DNA from: Sternotherus odoratus
Lineage: Eukaryota > Chordata > Testudines > Kinosternidae
Length of the DNA stretch: 64,000 bases
Direction of reading: 5' to 3'
Assembly: GCA_032164245.1 (NCBI GenBank)
Contig: JAVMKO010000021.1
Span: forward strand, 14,762,285-14,826,284
Below are positions 33,401 through 45,593 of the stretch, one piece after another. Positions within the stretch are counted from its first letter, which is position 1, and the number at the start of each line of letters is the position of its first letter. The position numbers were made by a program, and so were the translations under genes. The notes beneath the pieces were generated by a model. That model searched no databases. It saw nothing but the letters and a program-made list of their open reading frames with translations, and was not told the DNA's origin.

Positions 33401-34639
33401 GGGTTAGATATTTATATGGATAGTGACATCATCCAATGCTCTATTAGGTGGGATAATACATAAAGGGTATTAGAATAGTCAGGTATACCTCTCCCAGCCT
33501 CTTGCTGCCTCAGTGTTTCCCCTCTGGCCTCTTGATTTTCCCCGATGGACAGTGACACAGATTTTGGGCAGCCCTCCAGCTTAACAGAGCCTGTCTCCTT
33601 TTGCACCCACTGGGTAGCAATGCAACATACAGAGGAAAACTGAGGCATATTCCAGAAAATTCCCACTTCATCACAGGATCAGCAACCCAGTCTTCCCATC
33701 TCCAGTGCTTTAAAACTTAAGAAATTAGGGTCTAATTTTGAAATGGTCAGACACCTGCAATTATATACTTGAATTTTTGAATTCACCCCCAACGTCCTCA
33801 TTTTCTAAAATTGTGTCTGAAATAGGATTCTGAAATAATACACCGAGTACAAAACAAATCTACTTTTTTATTACGGAAATCAGAAATAATTGACGAAAAT
33901 GCTGTGAAGCAAAAGGTGCTTCACTAAGTGTTTTCTGCACATGACCTTAATGACCAGAATTTAGCTTTCCGTAGTTGCGAAGAAAACTACCACAACTCAG
34001 CAGGCTTTAGAATAATAAAACAGAAATGCATTATTTATGGTTTTCAAAATAACTATGCAAAACAAGCAAAATGTTCCATTCCAAAAGAAACATTAATGCA
34101 TATTTGATTATCTAAAGTTTTGTGATCATTTCCTTGGGCTGCATGTGTGGTGATACTTCTGGTTTCACCCGAGTTCCTCCAGAGTAATTCATTTATTTTA
34201 AAGAAGAGGCTAACGCTCCCTATTTTAAGCTAACAAAAACTTCATGCAGTAAATTGAAAACATGAAAATGGAATGGACAATGGTCAGTTACCGAGCTCCC
34301 AAGTTAGGAAGCTCAACTTTTACAAAAGTGAGGACAATTTAGTTTGTTCTAAACGCTCTGTATAGTCCCAAGAGTAATATGCTGGTGGTGGTATACCTCA
34401 AATTCTGGGCTATGGTGGCATAGGTTAGAAAATTCTAGGAAAACAAGGTGTATGTATTTTAAAATACCACATGGAATTCTCCTTTGGCTGAAATACATGC
34501 TGAAAAGAAACCCTAGTGTTAAAGTTTCTGATTGTTATCAGAAATATTTTTTAATCTTTAAAACAGTCTCAAAATATTAGGCAGTTATGCAACTTTTATG
34601 TAGCTTTTGTCTTTCCAGGGAATAACACAGTAAATCATA
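33401..34639. other. no feature seen
   Basis: AT-rich unique DNA. Confidence 0.35.
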
Positions 34640-35015
34640 AACTCATAGCAATGTAGGGCTGGAAGGGACCTTGAGAGGTAGCCGTAAGGGACCCTCACCA
34701 CACTCAGGAAAGACCAAGTACACCTAGACATCCCTAACATGTCTCTCTCTCTAACCTGTTCTTACAAATCTCCAATGATGCGGATTGCACATTATCCCGT
34801 GGTAACCTATTCTGGTACTTAGCGATCCTTACAGGTAGAAAATGTTACCTTGTAGCTAAAATGAACCTTTCTTGCTAGATATTAAGTCAATTACCTCTTG
34901 TCCTATCTTCAGTAGACATGGAGAACAATTAATAACCATCCTCTTTATACAACCCTTAACATATCTGAAGACTCACTAGGTTTCCCCTCAATCTTTTCTT
35001 AAGACTAAACACTTT
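34640..35015 (-). mobile_element. CR1 3' end, minus strand
   Basis: It reads ggctggaagggacctt, acctgttcttacaaatctcc, then cttgtcctatcttcagtaga and ctcaatcttttcttaagact. This is the reverse complement of CR1 3' ORF2 and UTR. It belongs to the same general subfamily as 4096-4980 and is considerably diverged. Confidence 0.8.
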
Positions 35016-38000
35016 TAGAAGGAAGGAAGAAATTTTCCCTGGGCTATGTCTTCTAAGTTGCACCTCCTGTGAGGTGCATCACTGACTCTGCCCCTTAGCA
35101 TTCAGGATTCATTCAGCTGAAATGAACCCTATATTGTGAGGTTTTGATTTATTTGAGTCATTCAGAATCACATCCCTCTGTGATCACACAGACAAGGTGG
35201 TAAGAAGTTATTTTGTGCGGTTGACCATTAAGTCCAACAGGACTTATTGCTAAATAAAGGCGCATGGTTAAATTAACCAAATCCCTAACAAACTGTAGGA
35301 ATAATCTGTAGTCATGATATAAAGTTGTTTAACCTTTATTAAGAATGGAAAATTTAGTTTAGTAAAACTTGAAAGTTTAGTTGCTTAATGTTTGGTAAAA
35401 TTTCCTGTTTATCAGAACAAGTGTTTTTAACTGAAAATGTATTAACTGCATTAGTATCAAAAGTCTGCAGATTTCCAAGCATATGTTGCAATATGCTACC
35501 GTATGTGTACCAGGCAAAAGGGGGTAATGTGTAATTGTCATGTGTGTAAAAGAAAATGGCATTACGCGCTGTCAGCCATTTATTTATAGATAAGTTTGAA
35601 TTATTGATTGAACCAGATAGGACTGAGAGTAGACGGTCATCAGCTGCATGCTTTGGTTCCATAAGGATTAGATACGGAAGCAGAAAGGCTTTGTCTTGAA
35701 CATTCCCAACACTTGACAAATTATGGCCACAAACTTATTATGAAATAAGAGAGAAGATAAAATCCACCCGTGAAATTGTTCACAGCATAAAGAAAGATAT
35801 TATGGTGTTTTCCCTCCATTTAACTGTCAATAATATGTATTAACATCTAAATTATTTTAAGGAAATATAATAAGACTAACCAGCAGGCTGTTAATGGTGA
35901 AACAGATTATCTCAGGGAAAAATTCAAAACATAATTCTAGCAGGTTTAGTGAATATAAACGGCACTTCCTCTTCCCTTATCACGATCCCCTAACTCCATA
36001 TTGATTAAACTGACTAAAAGAAGATAGTCATATAAAGTTCAGTACTTTATTCAAGAAGATCCCATTCAAGACATCTCTTGAGAATGAAGGTCAAAAGTGT
36101 AAGGAACTGAGATAAATGGAGGTGTTCCTTGAATCATAAGACTTCTCAATGGCTGCGCTTACAGGAAACATTCCCAGCATTTATGTTTGGCACTGTTCCA
36201 ACCATTCAGTGTTGTCAAGCATCAGGTTAATTATAAGTCAGTGCAAAAAAACTTCAATGATGTAATGTTACTGTTGAGACTATAAACACACAGAGTCAAG
36301 AAATTCAAGATATGATATGATCTTATTTGCATTCTTCATTTTAGTGTTTTGAATGTATACGTAGGTTGTTAAAAATTGTGCCTCACTACATATTGCACAT
36401 GCACACAAAAATGTCAAAAGAAAATTAAGGTTGTAAAGTCAAGCACTCAAAAATTAGGAAATGCCAAAAGTAAGGTTGCCTGTGGAACCTGCATTAAGAC
36501 ACTGGTGTGTATGCATTATGATACAGGTCTACTTGTAAGGTCAGATACACTATTTTTGAGTGCCTCATGCACAGGATGGATCTGCTCAGGGGATCAGTCA
36601 GGATTATATAATAACGGGGACTGTTGTCTGTAGGACTCCGGGTTCATTTGTTGTAAAAACTGGAAAGAGTGTGATGTGAATGAAGCAGGGCTTGCAAGAA
36701 GAGAAAGGATGGTTTCATGGTTAAAGCAGTTGAATGCTGCCCTGGCTATCTTTCTCTACAACAATTCCTATGTGATGCTAGTCAAGTCCCTTAAAGCTTT
36801 TCACAAATGGTAACTAATTGTTTGTGCCTCATTTAATTGGTTCCTGACTCACAACCGTGATGTCTGATTTGCAGAAGTGCTGGCACTTGTAGCTGCAACT
36901 GAAGTCAGTGGGAGCTGCGCTTTGAACATACCACTCCCTTGATCAGAGAGTCTCCAATTTTTTTCAAAAGCAGAATTTCATTCTTAGCTTACAGTTTACT
37001 AACTGCAAGAATTGTGATTTCTCATGCTAACCTACACTCTTATAATCATTATGAAATTATCAATACAAGTTTTAATCTGTAGATTGAAAAACCTGCTGGT
37101 AAACAAAATACCATGCACCTTTTTTATTTGTTTCTTTCCGAAAATGCCCTACCTTATGTCACAGATCAATGGTCTGGAAAATTTCAGTTTAAAGGAACCA
37201 AAAACATAGCTCCATTGGTAACGGTGTCAGAATAATCCGAGACCAACATTTGCTATTTTCTCTCTCTTTCGTGTCCCCTAACTTCAAAGGTTTATTGCAA
37301 AGTTTTTAAATATTTAGGAATCAATTTTTTATGCCAAGCCTTCACTCATATTAGCAGTCTGATTGGTTTCAAAAGATCTATTCATGTAAGTAAAGAAGAC
37401 TCACAAGTAAGGCTTTTGTTGGGTGAGGCTCTGTATAGAGAGATATTATTAAGTTTTCCCAGTTATGAGATGGATACATTTTACATATACTGAAAAAAAA
37501 CATACTTTTTCAAGGATCCTTTTGCAGTTTCAATGGTCTAGAGAATAACCATCTTATAACAATAACAATAACAAATAACCATCTTATATTTCCTAGTAAC
37601 CTGAAACACAGTTAGTTATCCCAAGTTCTTTCACAGATATGCAATAATCAGAGTATTCTAAACAGAAAGTTACATTATTAAAATTCCGTGAAGAGAGCAT
37701 TAAGTCATCTTCTTGCATGCTCTCAAGTACAAGCCACTCCAAAAGCACGGTGAGGTGTGTGAGGGGCTTGTGGGGAAGAGCAGCTGCACTCTGCTAAAAG
37801 GTGCTGCAGTGAGTATCCCCCCATGTGGATCAGAGATACTGAGTATACTTGATAAATTTCTTCCCAGAGCAGACATGCTTCAGTCACTAAACAAACTTTT
37901 AGTAGATTTCACAGGTTTCTTAAGTAGCATGCACCCACGTTAGCTACAGACGCAGGCAGATTACCAACAATCCAAAGGCACGGAGGTGGCAGATTGTTAT

Positions 38001-38398
38001 TGAAAATAGGACTGGAGTTGTTTTTTAAAATCTACTAATTGTACCATGTACAATTCCCAAAGGCTCATCATTCGGCCAAATCACAGATGTTTTTCACCAG
38101 GTCATTCCAACACATCTCACCAAGGCCTCTTCCTCTCCTTAATTCTACTTTCTAATCACATCTCTCTATTGAAGCTGTTGAAAAGATCACACAATTTTTA
38201 TAATGAGACAGGTACTTTTTGCTCTCTCTCAAAAACAACAATATTGTTTTTGCTTTAGCTCTTCAAAAATATCCATCCTAAGACAAAGTCATGGCTGAAA
38301 CATTTCAACCCAACAGGTAACTATTATAAGTGTCTGAAAACAGGAGGTTTCATGCAACTTTAGCTAAAGCTGATGCTAGCACTCCTGCTATATTTAAA
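35016..38398. other. unique DNA, no gene seen
   Basis: About 3.4 kb without recognisable repeats. At 37546-37588 the words ataaccatcttata and (aacaat)n occur twice (a local tandem duplication). Short open frames lack support. Confidence 0.35.
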
Positions 38399-38626
38399 GG
38401 GTATGTCTTCACTAGCCATGTTAAAGCACTGCCATAGCAGCCCTTTAATGTGGCTGTGTAGAACTCTCTCCCAGCGCTGTAAAAAAACAAAACACACCTC
38501 CACGAGAAGAGAGGCACTGGGAGCCGCACTGTCTATACTGCCACCTTGCAGCACTCAGGGAGCTGTTTTTTCACACCCATGAGCAAGAGAGCTGCAGCAC
38601 TGTAAAGTGGCAGTGTAGACAAGGCC
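38399..38626. mobile_element. MITE (228 bp), TIR type shared with 20652
   Basis: Ends gggtatgtcttcact and agtgtagacaaggcc. The interior carries ctgcagcactgtaaa and complementary cagcgctgtaaa. No transposase, and no unambiguous target duplication. Confidence 0.7.
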
Positions 38627-39445
38627 TTATACCTTTTTTTCCCACAGGCACCTCTCCATACTGCTACAAGTAACAGCAATGTAGAAAACAAAGGACTCAA
38701 GAACCCAAAGTTTGATCCTACATCACTGAAGTTATCAGGACAGTAGACATTGACTTCAACAGTCGCTAGATCAGGCAACAGGGTTGAAACTCAAAATATG
38801 AAAAATAGAAGAAATGTAAATGTCTCCCACAAGATCAGTTTTCTTCTTTGCAGAAGCACCTTCTTCAAGAACAAAATATGGACATGATATGTTTCTAGAC
38901 CTCAATTTAGCCAAGGTTGAAATCTTGCCAGCCCAGTTAAGCAGCTGTAAAATTGGATTTGACAATACAGATACTAAATCACAAGAGAATATGAAGGTTA
39001 TGATACTTATGAACACGCTGGATTCTAACTAGATCGAAGTGCCAGAAGGGTTTACTCAGCACCTTGGAAACAGGATGAAAGACCTGGTTAATCTAACTAG
39101 GCCTTTAAAAAGCAAGTATTGTGGAAGTCTTGCAGAATTCCAGCTGTCACGCACTGCAAATTCAGGAGCCATTTAATGTCACCACTGCTCTAGGTGGACA
39201 GGAGCTGAACTGCGGCAATTTCACCACTTTATTTTTTCTGCAATAAAAAGCCCCTTCCTGTTTCACTTTAATGTGAAAATAAATGGCGCTCAGATTAAAG
39301 GTATGAAACAAAAAGTCAAACAATGCTCTTTGTAAGCATGAAGAAAGGAAGGGGGGGGGGAAGAGAGAGAGAGTTGTTGCATCATGACAGATACTCCTCC
39401 ATGATGCTCATCTCCTAGAAACTGGTTACCCTTATTCGTGGATTT
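38627..39445. other. no feature seen
   Basis: Unique-looking DNA. Confidence 0.35.
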
Positions 39446-39479
39446 TATTACAATACTAGCACAAATACCCGGCATTGCT

Positions 39480-39755
39480 CGGGTCCGTTGGAGGGGGGGG
39501 GAGGGAGGAGAGAGCTGAGCGAGTGGGGGGGCTGTTGGAGTGGGTGGAGGGAGGGGAGGTTTTAAAATTTTTCGATTCTTACCTGAGGGGGGAGAGAGCT
39601 GAGCGAGTGCGGGGGCCGTTGGAGGGGGGAGGTGAGAGAGAGCTGAGCAAGTGGGGGGGGACGTTGGAGGGGGGAGAGAGCCGAGAGTGCGGGGGCCGTT
39701 GGAGGGGGGTAGGGGGGCAGAGAGCTGAGTGAGTGCGGGGTCCGTTGGAGGGGGT
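39480..39755 (+). repeat. G-rich minisatellite, ~45-50 bp unit
   Basis: A unit of the form gagagagctgagcgagtgcg plus ggggccgttggaggggg repeats about five times, with variable length. G-runs on this strand suggest quadruplex potential. The open frame over it is compositional. Confidence 0.85.
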
Positions 39756-39965
39756 ATTATTACATCATAACTATGTCACAGAGAACAGCAGGTGTTAACC
39801 TGCTGCCCAGCTGATGTTAATGGGCTTTAAAGAATTTCACCCCTAGGGGGTGTAAGAGGTGAGATTTGAAAACTTTTCTATTCTTACCCTGATTAGGACC
39901 CTAAAGCCTATAACTGTACCAAATTTCAAGTCTCTAGCTCAAACGGTGTGGAAGGAGTAAGGGTA

Positions 39966-40000
39966 CATACATACACACACAAACACACACACACACACAT
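39966..40000. repeat. (CA)n microsatellite, interrupted
   Basis: Alternating CA with ATAC and AAAC interruptions near the end of the repeat element. Confidence 0.8.
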
Positions 40001-40035
40001 ACACACCATTTGACTTTTACATATATATAGATTTT

Positions 40036-41690
40036 CATTTTGGGATAAATTCAGGCGAGGGTCAGCAAATCAGACATTAATCTGATTATAGTCCAAACAC
40101 CAGACTGCTCAAATTTAGTTTGTGTTATGCAGTAGTGTTGTAGCTGAATAGGTCACTTGGTATTAGAAACACAAGGTGGGTGAGAGAATAACATTTATTG
40201 GATTAACTTCTGTTGGTCCAATCAACATTATTACCTTACCCATCTTGTCTCTTCAGTTTGCACTGTCCGTTTTCAGCTGGGAGGCAGCCAGATACTGCAT
40301 AGGAAAAGCAGTCTAAAAATATATTGGATGATGATGATGATGATGGATGATGAGTGGTAAGGGACAGACACTTTCACCTAGACAAGCCTTTCTTCTACGT
40401 ACAAAATGACTCGAGTCACAATGAAGCTTAAAAAGTGCTAGCAGCATCTGTTTCCTCATCCCTGTGTGATATATGTGTAGTGCTCAAGCGATCTCAATAC
40501 ACTGGTCAAAAGGGTTAATTGTCCTAGAATGTGAAGGAGAAAGTGTGATAGTATGAGGGGAAAGTGCATCACTGAGGTAACATATATTACTGAATCAATG
40601 GCCAGCAATTGAAGAACAGACTCACACAGCAGGCAGCTAATGATGAGACAAAGATTACAGCTAGCCATGTCTTGCTGGTATGAGCATCAACTTACACAAA
40701 ATAGTGCTGATGTTGTACAAAACACAGAGCAGAGGGGCCAGAATGGTAAGACTAGTAATAGAGAGGGAGGAAGAAAGACAGGGGAAATAAGATCAGATAA
40801 TACTAATTCACCAAACTAATTCCATTAAATTCTAGGCTGGGATTTGAGGGATTTATTTCAGCTGTACTTGGGACTTGAATGCTTTTTTGTCTTAGATGAG
40901 CTCTCTGTTGCATAGCAGTCCATACAATTTAAGAGGGTTTTTTTTTTTAAGTTTACAATGTCTACCCTTATTGTCATGTTCATGAGGCTAGTAACACACA
41001 TTCAGCTATGACTGTTGAACCTATAAAAAATGTGTCATGTTGAATTGTGGAGATGAAATATAACACAGTGAGATATGTTCAGCTTCCTAATGCCTTAAGA
41101 ATATTATGTTCACTGTATAGTTATCACACACTCATTTCTGCGAGGCATGCTGTTTCTTGTACATGTCAGCTGAAACGACAGGAGCTCTATTCAAAGACAG
41201 ATGATGCACCTCCTGCTGTGCTAGCAAACAGACACTCAACAAGACTTGACTTTCACTGCTAACAGGCATGGACAAGGAACTTTGTGTATGAAGCCTCAAA
41301 CTGAAAGAATGTTGAGAAGCCCAAATCTTCAGACTCCAAGCAGGAGTCTCTGCTTCTTAGTCAGCCAGCTCAAAATGTCTGTCTCAGTTGGCCTTGTTCT
41401 TTCTAGATCTTTAATGCAAACTGTGAATCCAGGAAAGACTTGAAATAGGCAGATATATAACCTGACTACAGATAAGAGACTTTGTAACCTCTTGGAGATC
41501 AAATAGCCTTTGTTTAATAAACTGACTGATTTAAATCCATATTAAAGACAGATTTAAAGGTGGGGGAGAGAAGAAATTCACTTTGGTGATACAATATTGT
41601 GCTTTTAAATGCCAACATAACTGCTTTTTCTTAGCAGACTGTTGAATAAGTAAAATAATTTGTGTGTTGAGCTATAAGTATTCCTTTATA
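40036..41690. other. no gene seen
   Basis: Unique-looking AT-rich DNA holding only the (GAT)n run. Confidence 0.35.
40327..40353. repeat. (GAT)n microsatellite
   Basis: GATGATGATGAT with one GGATGAT interruption. Confidence 0.85.
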
Positions 41691-41692
41691 GT

Positions 41693-42834
41693 AGGGCTGT
41701 TGATTAATCCCAGTTAAATCATAGGATTTAAAAAATAACAGTTAAAAATTGTGATTAACCACAGTTTCAATCACAATTTTAAATAAAATACCAATTGAAA
41801 ATTATTAAAAATTTGGCTATTTTTCTACATTTTCAAATATATTGATTTCAATTACAACACAGAATACAGTGTTCAGTGTTCACGTTATATTATTTTTAAT
41901 AAATATCTGCATTGTAAAAATGAAAGAAAAGAAATAGTATTTCAATTCACCTCATAGAAGTAGTGTAGTGCAAAGTGCAATTTACAAATCAAGATTTTTT
42001 TTTAATAACTGCACTCAAAAACAAAACAATGTAAAGTCTACAAGTTCACTCAGTCCTACTTCTTGTTCAGTCAATTGCTAAGACAAAAAAGTTTGTTTAC
42101 ATTTATGGGAGATAATGCTGTCTGCTTCTTATTTACAATGTCCCTGAAAGTGAGAACAGGCATTCGCATAGCACTTTTGTAGCCGGCATTGCAAGATATT
42201 TACATGCTAGATATGCTAAACATTTGCATGCCCCTTCATGCTTCGGCCAGCATTCCGAAGGAGATGTTTCCATGCTGATGACGCCTGTTAAAAAAATAAT
42301 GCGTTAATTAAATTTATGGTTGAACTCCTTGGGGGAGAATTGTATATCTCCTGCTCTGTGTTTTATCCGTATTCTGCCATATATTTCATGTTATAGCAGT
42401 CTCTGATGATGATCCAGCATGTTGTTCATTTTAAGAACACTTTCACTGCAGATTTGACAAAATGCAAGGAAGGTATTAATGTGAGATTTCTAAACATAGC
42501 TACAGCACTCAACCCAAGGTTTAAGAATCTGAAGTGCTTTCCAAAAATCTAACAAGGATGAGGTGTGGAGCATGCTTTCAGAAGTCTTAAAAGAGCAACA
42601 CTCTGATGCAGAAACTTCAAAACCTGAGCCACAAAAAAAGAAAATCAACCTTCTGCTGGTGGCATCTAACTCAGATAATGAAAATGAATGTGCATTGGTC
42701 TGTACTGCTTTGGATTGTTATTGAGCACAACCCATCATTAGCATGTCCTCTGGAATGGTGGGCGAAGCATGAAGGAACATATGAATCTTTAGCACATCTG
42801 GCGTGTAAATATCATCGTACAATGCTGGCTACAA
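41693..42834. mobile_element. second foldback hAT copy, 3'-truncated
   Basis: The left end (agggctgttgattaatccc) and the whole left arm match the hAT at 10884. An inverted copy of the dimerisation-domain sequence lies at 42155-42280. The right arm is cut at 42834, inside the PAT motif codons. The middle of this copy has no CR1, so it shows the uninterrupted hAT middle: ttttaagaacactttcactg. Confidence 0.8.
42440..42834 (+). pseudogene. hAT transposase C-terminal part (broken)
   Basis: It shows a degraded ALDPRFK-type motif (ALNPRFKNLK) near 42508 and, in another frame, CPLEWWAKHEGTYESLAHLA near 42745. Frame changes separate them. The SINE tail replaces the end of the dimerisation domain. Confidence 0.75.
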
Positions 42835-42936
42835 CCCCAGGTTCTGAGTTCAACCCTTGAGCGGGCCATTTAGGGATCTGGGGCTGGACTAGATGACCTC
42901 CTGATGTCCCTTCCAACCCTGATATTCTACGATTCA
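42835..42936 (+). mobile_element. tRNA-derived SINE tail (turtle polIII/SINE type), 5'-truncated
   Basis: It begins ccccaggttctgagttcaac, a tRNA B-box context (GGTTC.A.TTC). Then come the tRNA-unrelated body (gccatttagggatctggggc) and a CR1-like 3' end (gatgacctcctgatgtccct, gatattctacgattc). The tortoise SINE is known to be derived from tRNA-Lys and to share its tail with CR1. The A box and the tRNA 5' half are missing. Confidence 0.75.
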
Positions 42937-43077
42937 CTCAAGAAGACAATGGAAATGGTGGGGGGATGGTGTCTTATTGTTTGTGAAGTTAAACTGAAGC
43001 ATAAAACACTACTCTCCTTTTCTGGATATCCATTACATTGCTTCAGATATTATATATGAGATGAACAAACAGCATGC
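42937..43077. other. no feature seen
   Basis: Short unique stretch. Confidence 0.3.
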
Positions 43078-43192
43078 GCTGGAACAATTTTTATAGTAGG
43101 GGTGCTGAGAGCCATTGAACCAAACAGCAACCCTGTATATAATAGAAATCATTTCAAACCAGAGGGTGCAGTAGCACCCCCAGCTCCTATGC
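43078..43192. mobile_element. short inverted-repeat element (MITE-like)
   Basis: It has inner inverted motifs aggggtgctgagagcc and tgcagtagcacccccag. I recall similar units from turtle sequence. Ends and target duplication are not clear. Confidence 0.4.
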
Positions 43193-44902
43193 CTGAAAAC
43201 CTTAATCAGCCATTACAGAGGAAAAACTCTCTTTTAAATCAACCTTCAAATTTATGGTAATCAAACTAAAAATACTCATAAAAGCAGATATTCCAGAGCA
43301 CACCATTTAGATCAGAATCAACTTGTTACATTTCTAACGGCATTTTCTAAAGGATTTGTTCTCAAAGAGGGAACGGGGAGAAAGAAGCCTAGCATTCTGG
43401 CTCCTTCTGGACCTCTACAAGAGGATCGATATAGTATTCTCAATAGTCTACATAATTTGAATGAATTACTGAGTCCAAATGAATCTTTACCTAATCAGCT
43501 CATTCTACTGCATCTTTTCAGTCACTAATACCTATACAATTACGAACAACAACAATCAACTCTATTACAGAATAAGCTTCTACTCTATAGATATGTTTTA
43601 TGCTAGAAAATATAGACATGAGGCTTGATTCTGTCATTTATAGTGGTGTGAATCAGGAGTAACTCTATTGAAGTGAAATGCAGTTATACTGGTTTAAATC
43701 AGGTGTAAATTTGAGGAGCACAAACCAGTATAAGAGTATTTTACAGAGCGATATATAGCTAGTATATTCCATGTAACTGGTGTGAATTGGAATCTCTTTC
43801 TTTACTAGGAATATATTTTACCATATTTACTTTTGGGTATGTCCTTTCTTGGTAGTTCCCAGGTTCTATTTTTAAATTATTATTATTATTATTTGCATTT
43901 AGAGAGTCACAGACTTTAAAATTAAACTATACATTCAAGAAAATCTCACCGCACTCATTGCATATCTTTAGGTTTTCAGACAGGAAAAGAAAATGTTTCA
44001 ACACCTTCTACAAATCTGAGCTTGAATTTGATATAATTTAAGTAGAGCTTTAAAAAAAAACAGCAGTTGAAAGCAATGAAGAATGAGATAAGCAATACTT
44101 GATGTTATCTGTGACAGGAAGAGTCTATCTACATTTTCATACAAAAATGTCTAATTTATTTTTAAAACGTTCAGAGACAGATGGGTTTTCTTTCATTTTT
44201 CTGTTTCCCTGTAAATTGACTGGCCTGCTTTTCCTAGGCATGTCATTGGGAAAGGTAATGTATTTACAGACTGAGGTATTGGGGAAAATGATGCAAATGA
44301 GGAGAACTGAAATAAAGGTGAGCTTTTTCTTCCATTTGCTATTCAAGACATTTAACTTGATAAAAAGCTGTCACCACTCTTGCAATCCACTGAAATCCTT
44401 GCTTATAGATAGGTCAGTACTGGTGTCCAATAATCCATGTTTGGCACTACTCAGAACACAGTCTTTATGGGGCAGGATATCCATGTCTGAAATACTTTTG
44501 AAAAAGTATGGAAGGGGTGTGTGTCTGGCATTCTCACTCAAAAATTCAACATTATGATGTAAACAAAGGGATGGATTTTGCCTCACCCTTACAAAAGCGC
44601 AAGCAACCTTCCTTCTCCTCTTCACATCTCTGCACAGAAGCAAGCCACAAATGCAACCTGTATGTACTCCTGAAGGGAGATGGGACAACACTGCATGCTT
44701 TAAAGGGATGGAGCAATAGCTATGCTCCCGAAGAACTCAAGAGACATCATCCCTCCTTGAGGCTCTGAAATGCTCCAATAAGACCTGTACACCTCAGCAA
44801 TTCCTTCAATGTAAATCTAGACCTTAATACAAAATCTGGCCTCAAACATGCAAAATATCATGAAGATTCTGTAGCACTATGCTCAGAGAATATGCTATGC
44901 AA
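43193..44902. other. no gene seen
   Basis: AT-rich unique DNA. A 152-residue frame at 44099-44557 has no recognisable domain and is crossed by open frames on other strands. Confidence 0.35.
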
Positions 44903-45038
44903 TTTGGCGGACACTATTCGGCAGATGACCCGTTAAGCTGCCGGCGAATTGCTGCCGAGGGAGGCAAAAAGCCACCCTCCCAATTCTGCTGCCTTAGGCG
45001 ATCGCCTAGGTCACCTACCGGGTAGTGCCAGCCCTGCC
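44903..45038. mobile_element. MITE fragment with palindrome
   Basis: It contains the near-palindrome ccttaggcgatcgcctagg at about 44992 and ends in ggtagtgccagccctgcc. It resembles a known turtle repeat with gccggccctg ends. The left end is not defined. Confidence 0.45.
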
Positions 45039-45186
45039 TTTTTGATCATTTTAGGTATGTTTGTTTACAGACCACTGTATTTTAATACTGGGTTGTGATT
45101 GGAGACAAATGGAGAAATGTTCAGTCACTGATGTGAGCAGGCATCTTTCCCCAGGTGCTATAACAAAATCCATACACTATGTAGAG

Positions 45187-45281
45187 CAGTGGTTCTCTAT
45201 CCACGGCCCACAGGCCGCTGACAGCCAAATCAAGACACAGCTGTGGCCCATGTGACATCCTTAAGGCCATACAGGTAGTGT

Positions 45282-45323
<42 letters not shown>

Positions 45324-45399
45324 TGCACCTATATATTTATATTTATTTAGTTAGTTGTGTGGCTGCGGCCCACAATGGTAAATAGTTTGAGAACCACTG
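45187..45399. mobile_element. hAT MITE (213 bp) containing (GT)n
   Basis: The TIRs are cagtggttctc and gagaaccactg. The words gtagag (45181-45186 and 45401-45406) give a likely degraded 8-bp-type duplication. A (GT)n run fills 45285-45322. Same TIR family as 45594. Confidence 0.75.
45285..45322. repeat. (GT)n microsatellite
   Basis: About 19 uninterrupted GT units. Confidence 0.9.
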
Positions 45400-45593
45400 G
45401 GTAGAGTCAGAAGCTCGCCCCATTTCTGAAATCCAACATCATTAACAAAAATTCATAATTTAGCTCAAGCTGTCTCCCTTGGACTGCCTGTATCTACATT
45501 TCCTATCTTGAGGCCGCTCAGGACACAAGAAGAGTGTCTGTACGATTTGGGGAGTTTGAGCTTGACATTGTATCATTCCTAGGTTATGTGAAC

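Larger units (their letters stand above)
39446..40035. mobile_element. repeat element with internal minisatellite, class unknown
   Basis: It starts with tactagcacaaatacccggc and ends with ccaaatttcaagtctctagc, a (CA)n-type run and atatatatagattt. The composition resembles a known reptile repeat whose class I cannot state. Boundaries are approximate. Confidence 0.45.

Noticed and set aside
39446..40035. CRISPR-like direct repeats
   Set aside because: The units are adjacent without unique spacers, vary in length, and lie in eukaryotic repeat DNA. This is a minisatellite.
42835..42860. Possible tRNA gene at the B-box-like sequence
   Set aside because: No A box, acceptor stem or anticodon arm. 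It continues into a SINE body and CR1 tail.
44099..44557. 152-residue frame, the longest outside known elements
   Set aside because: No domain, no splice or promoter context, and competing frames on the opposite strand. Hydrophobic stretches look compositional.
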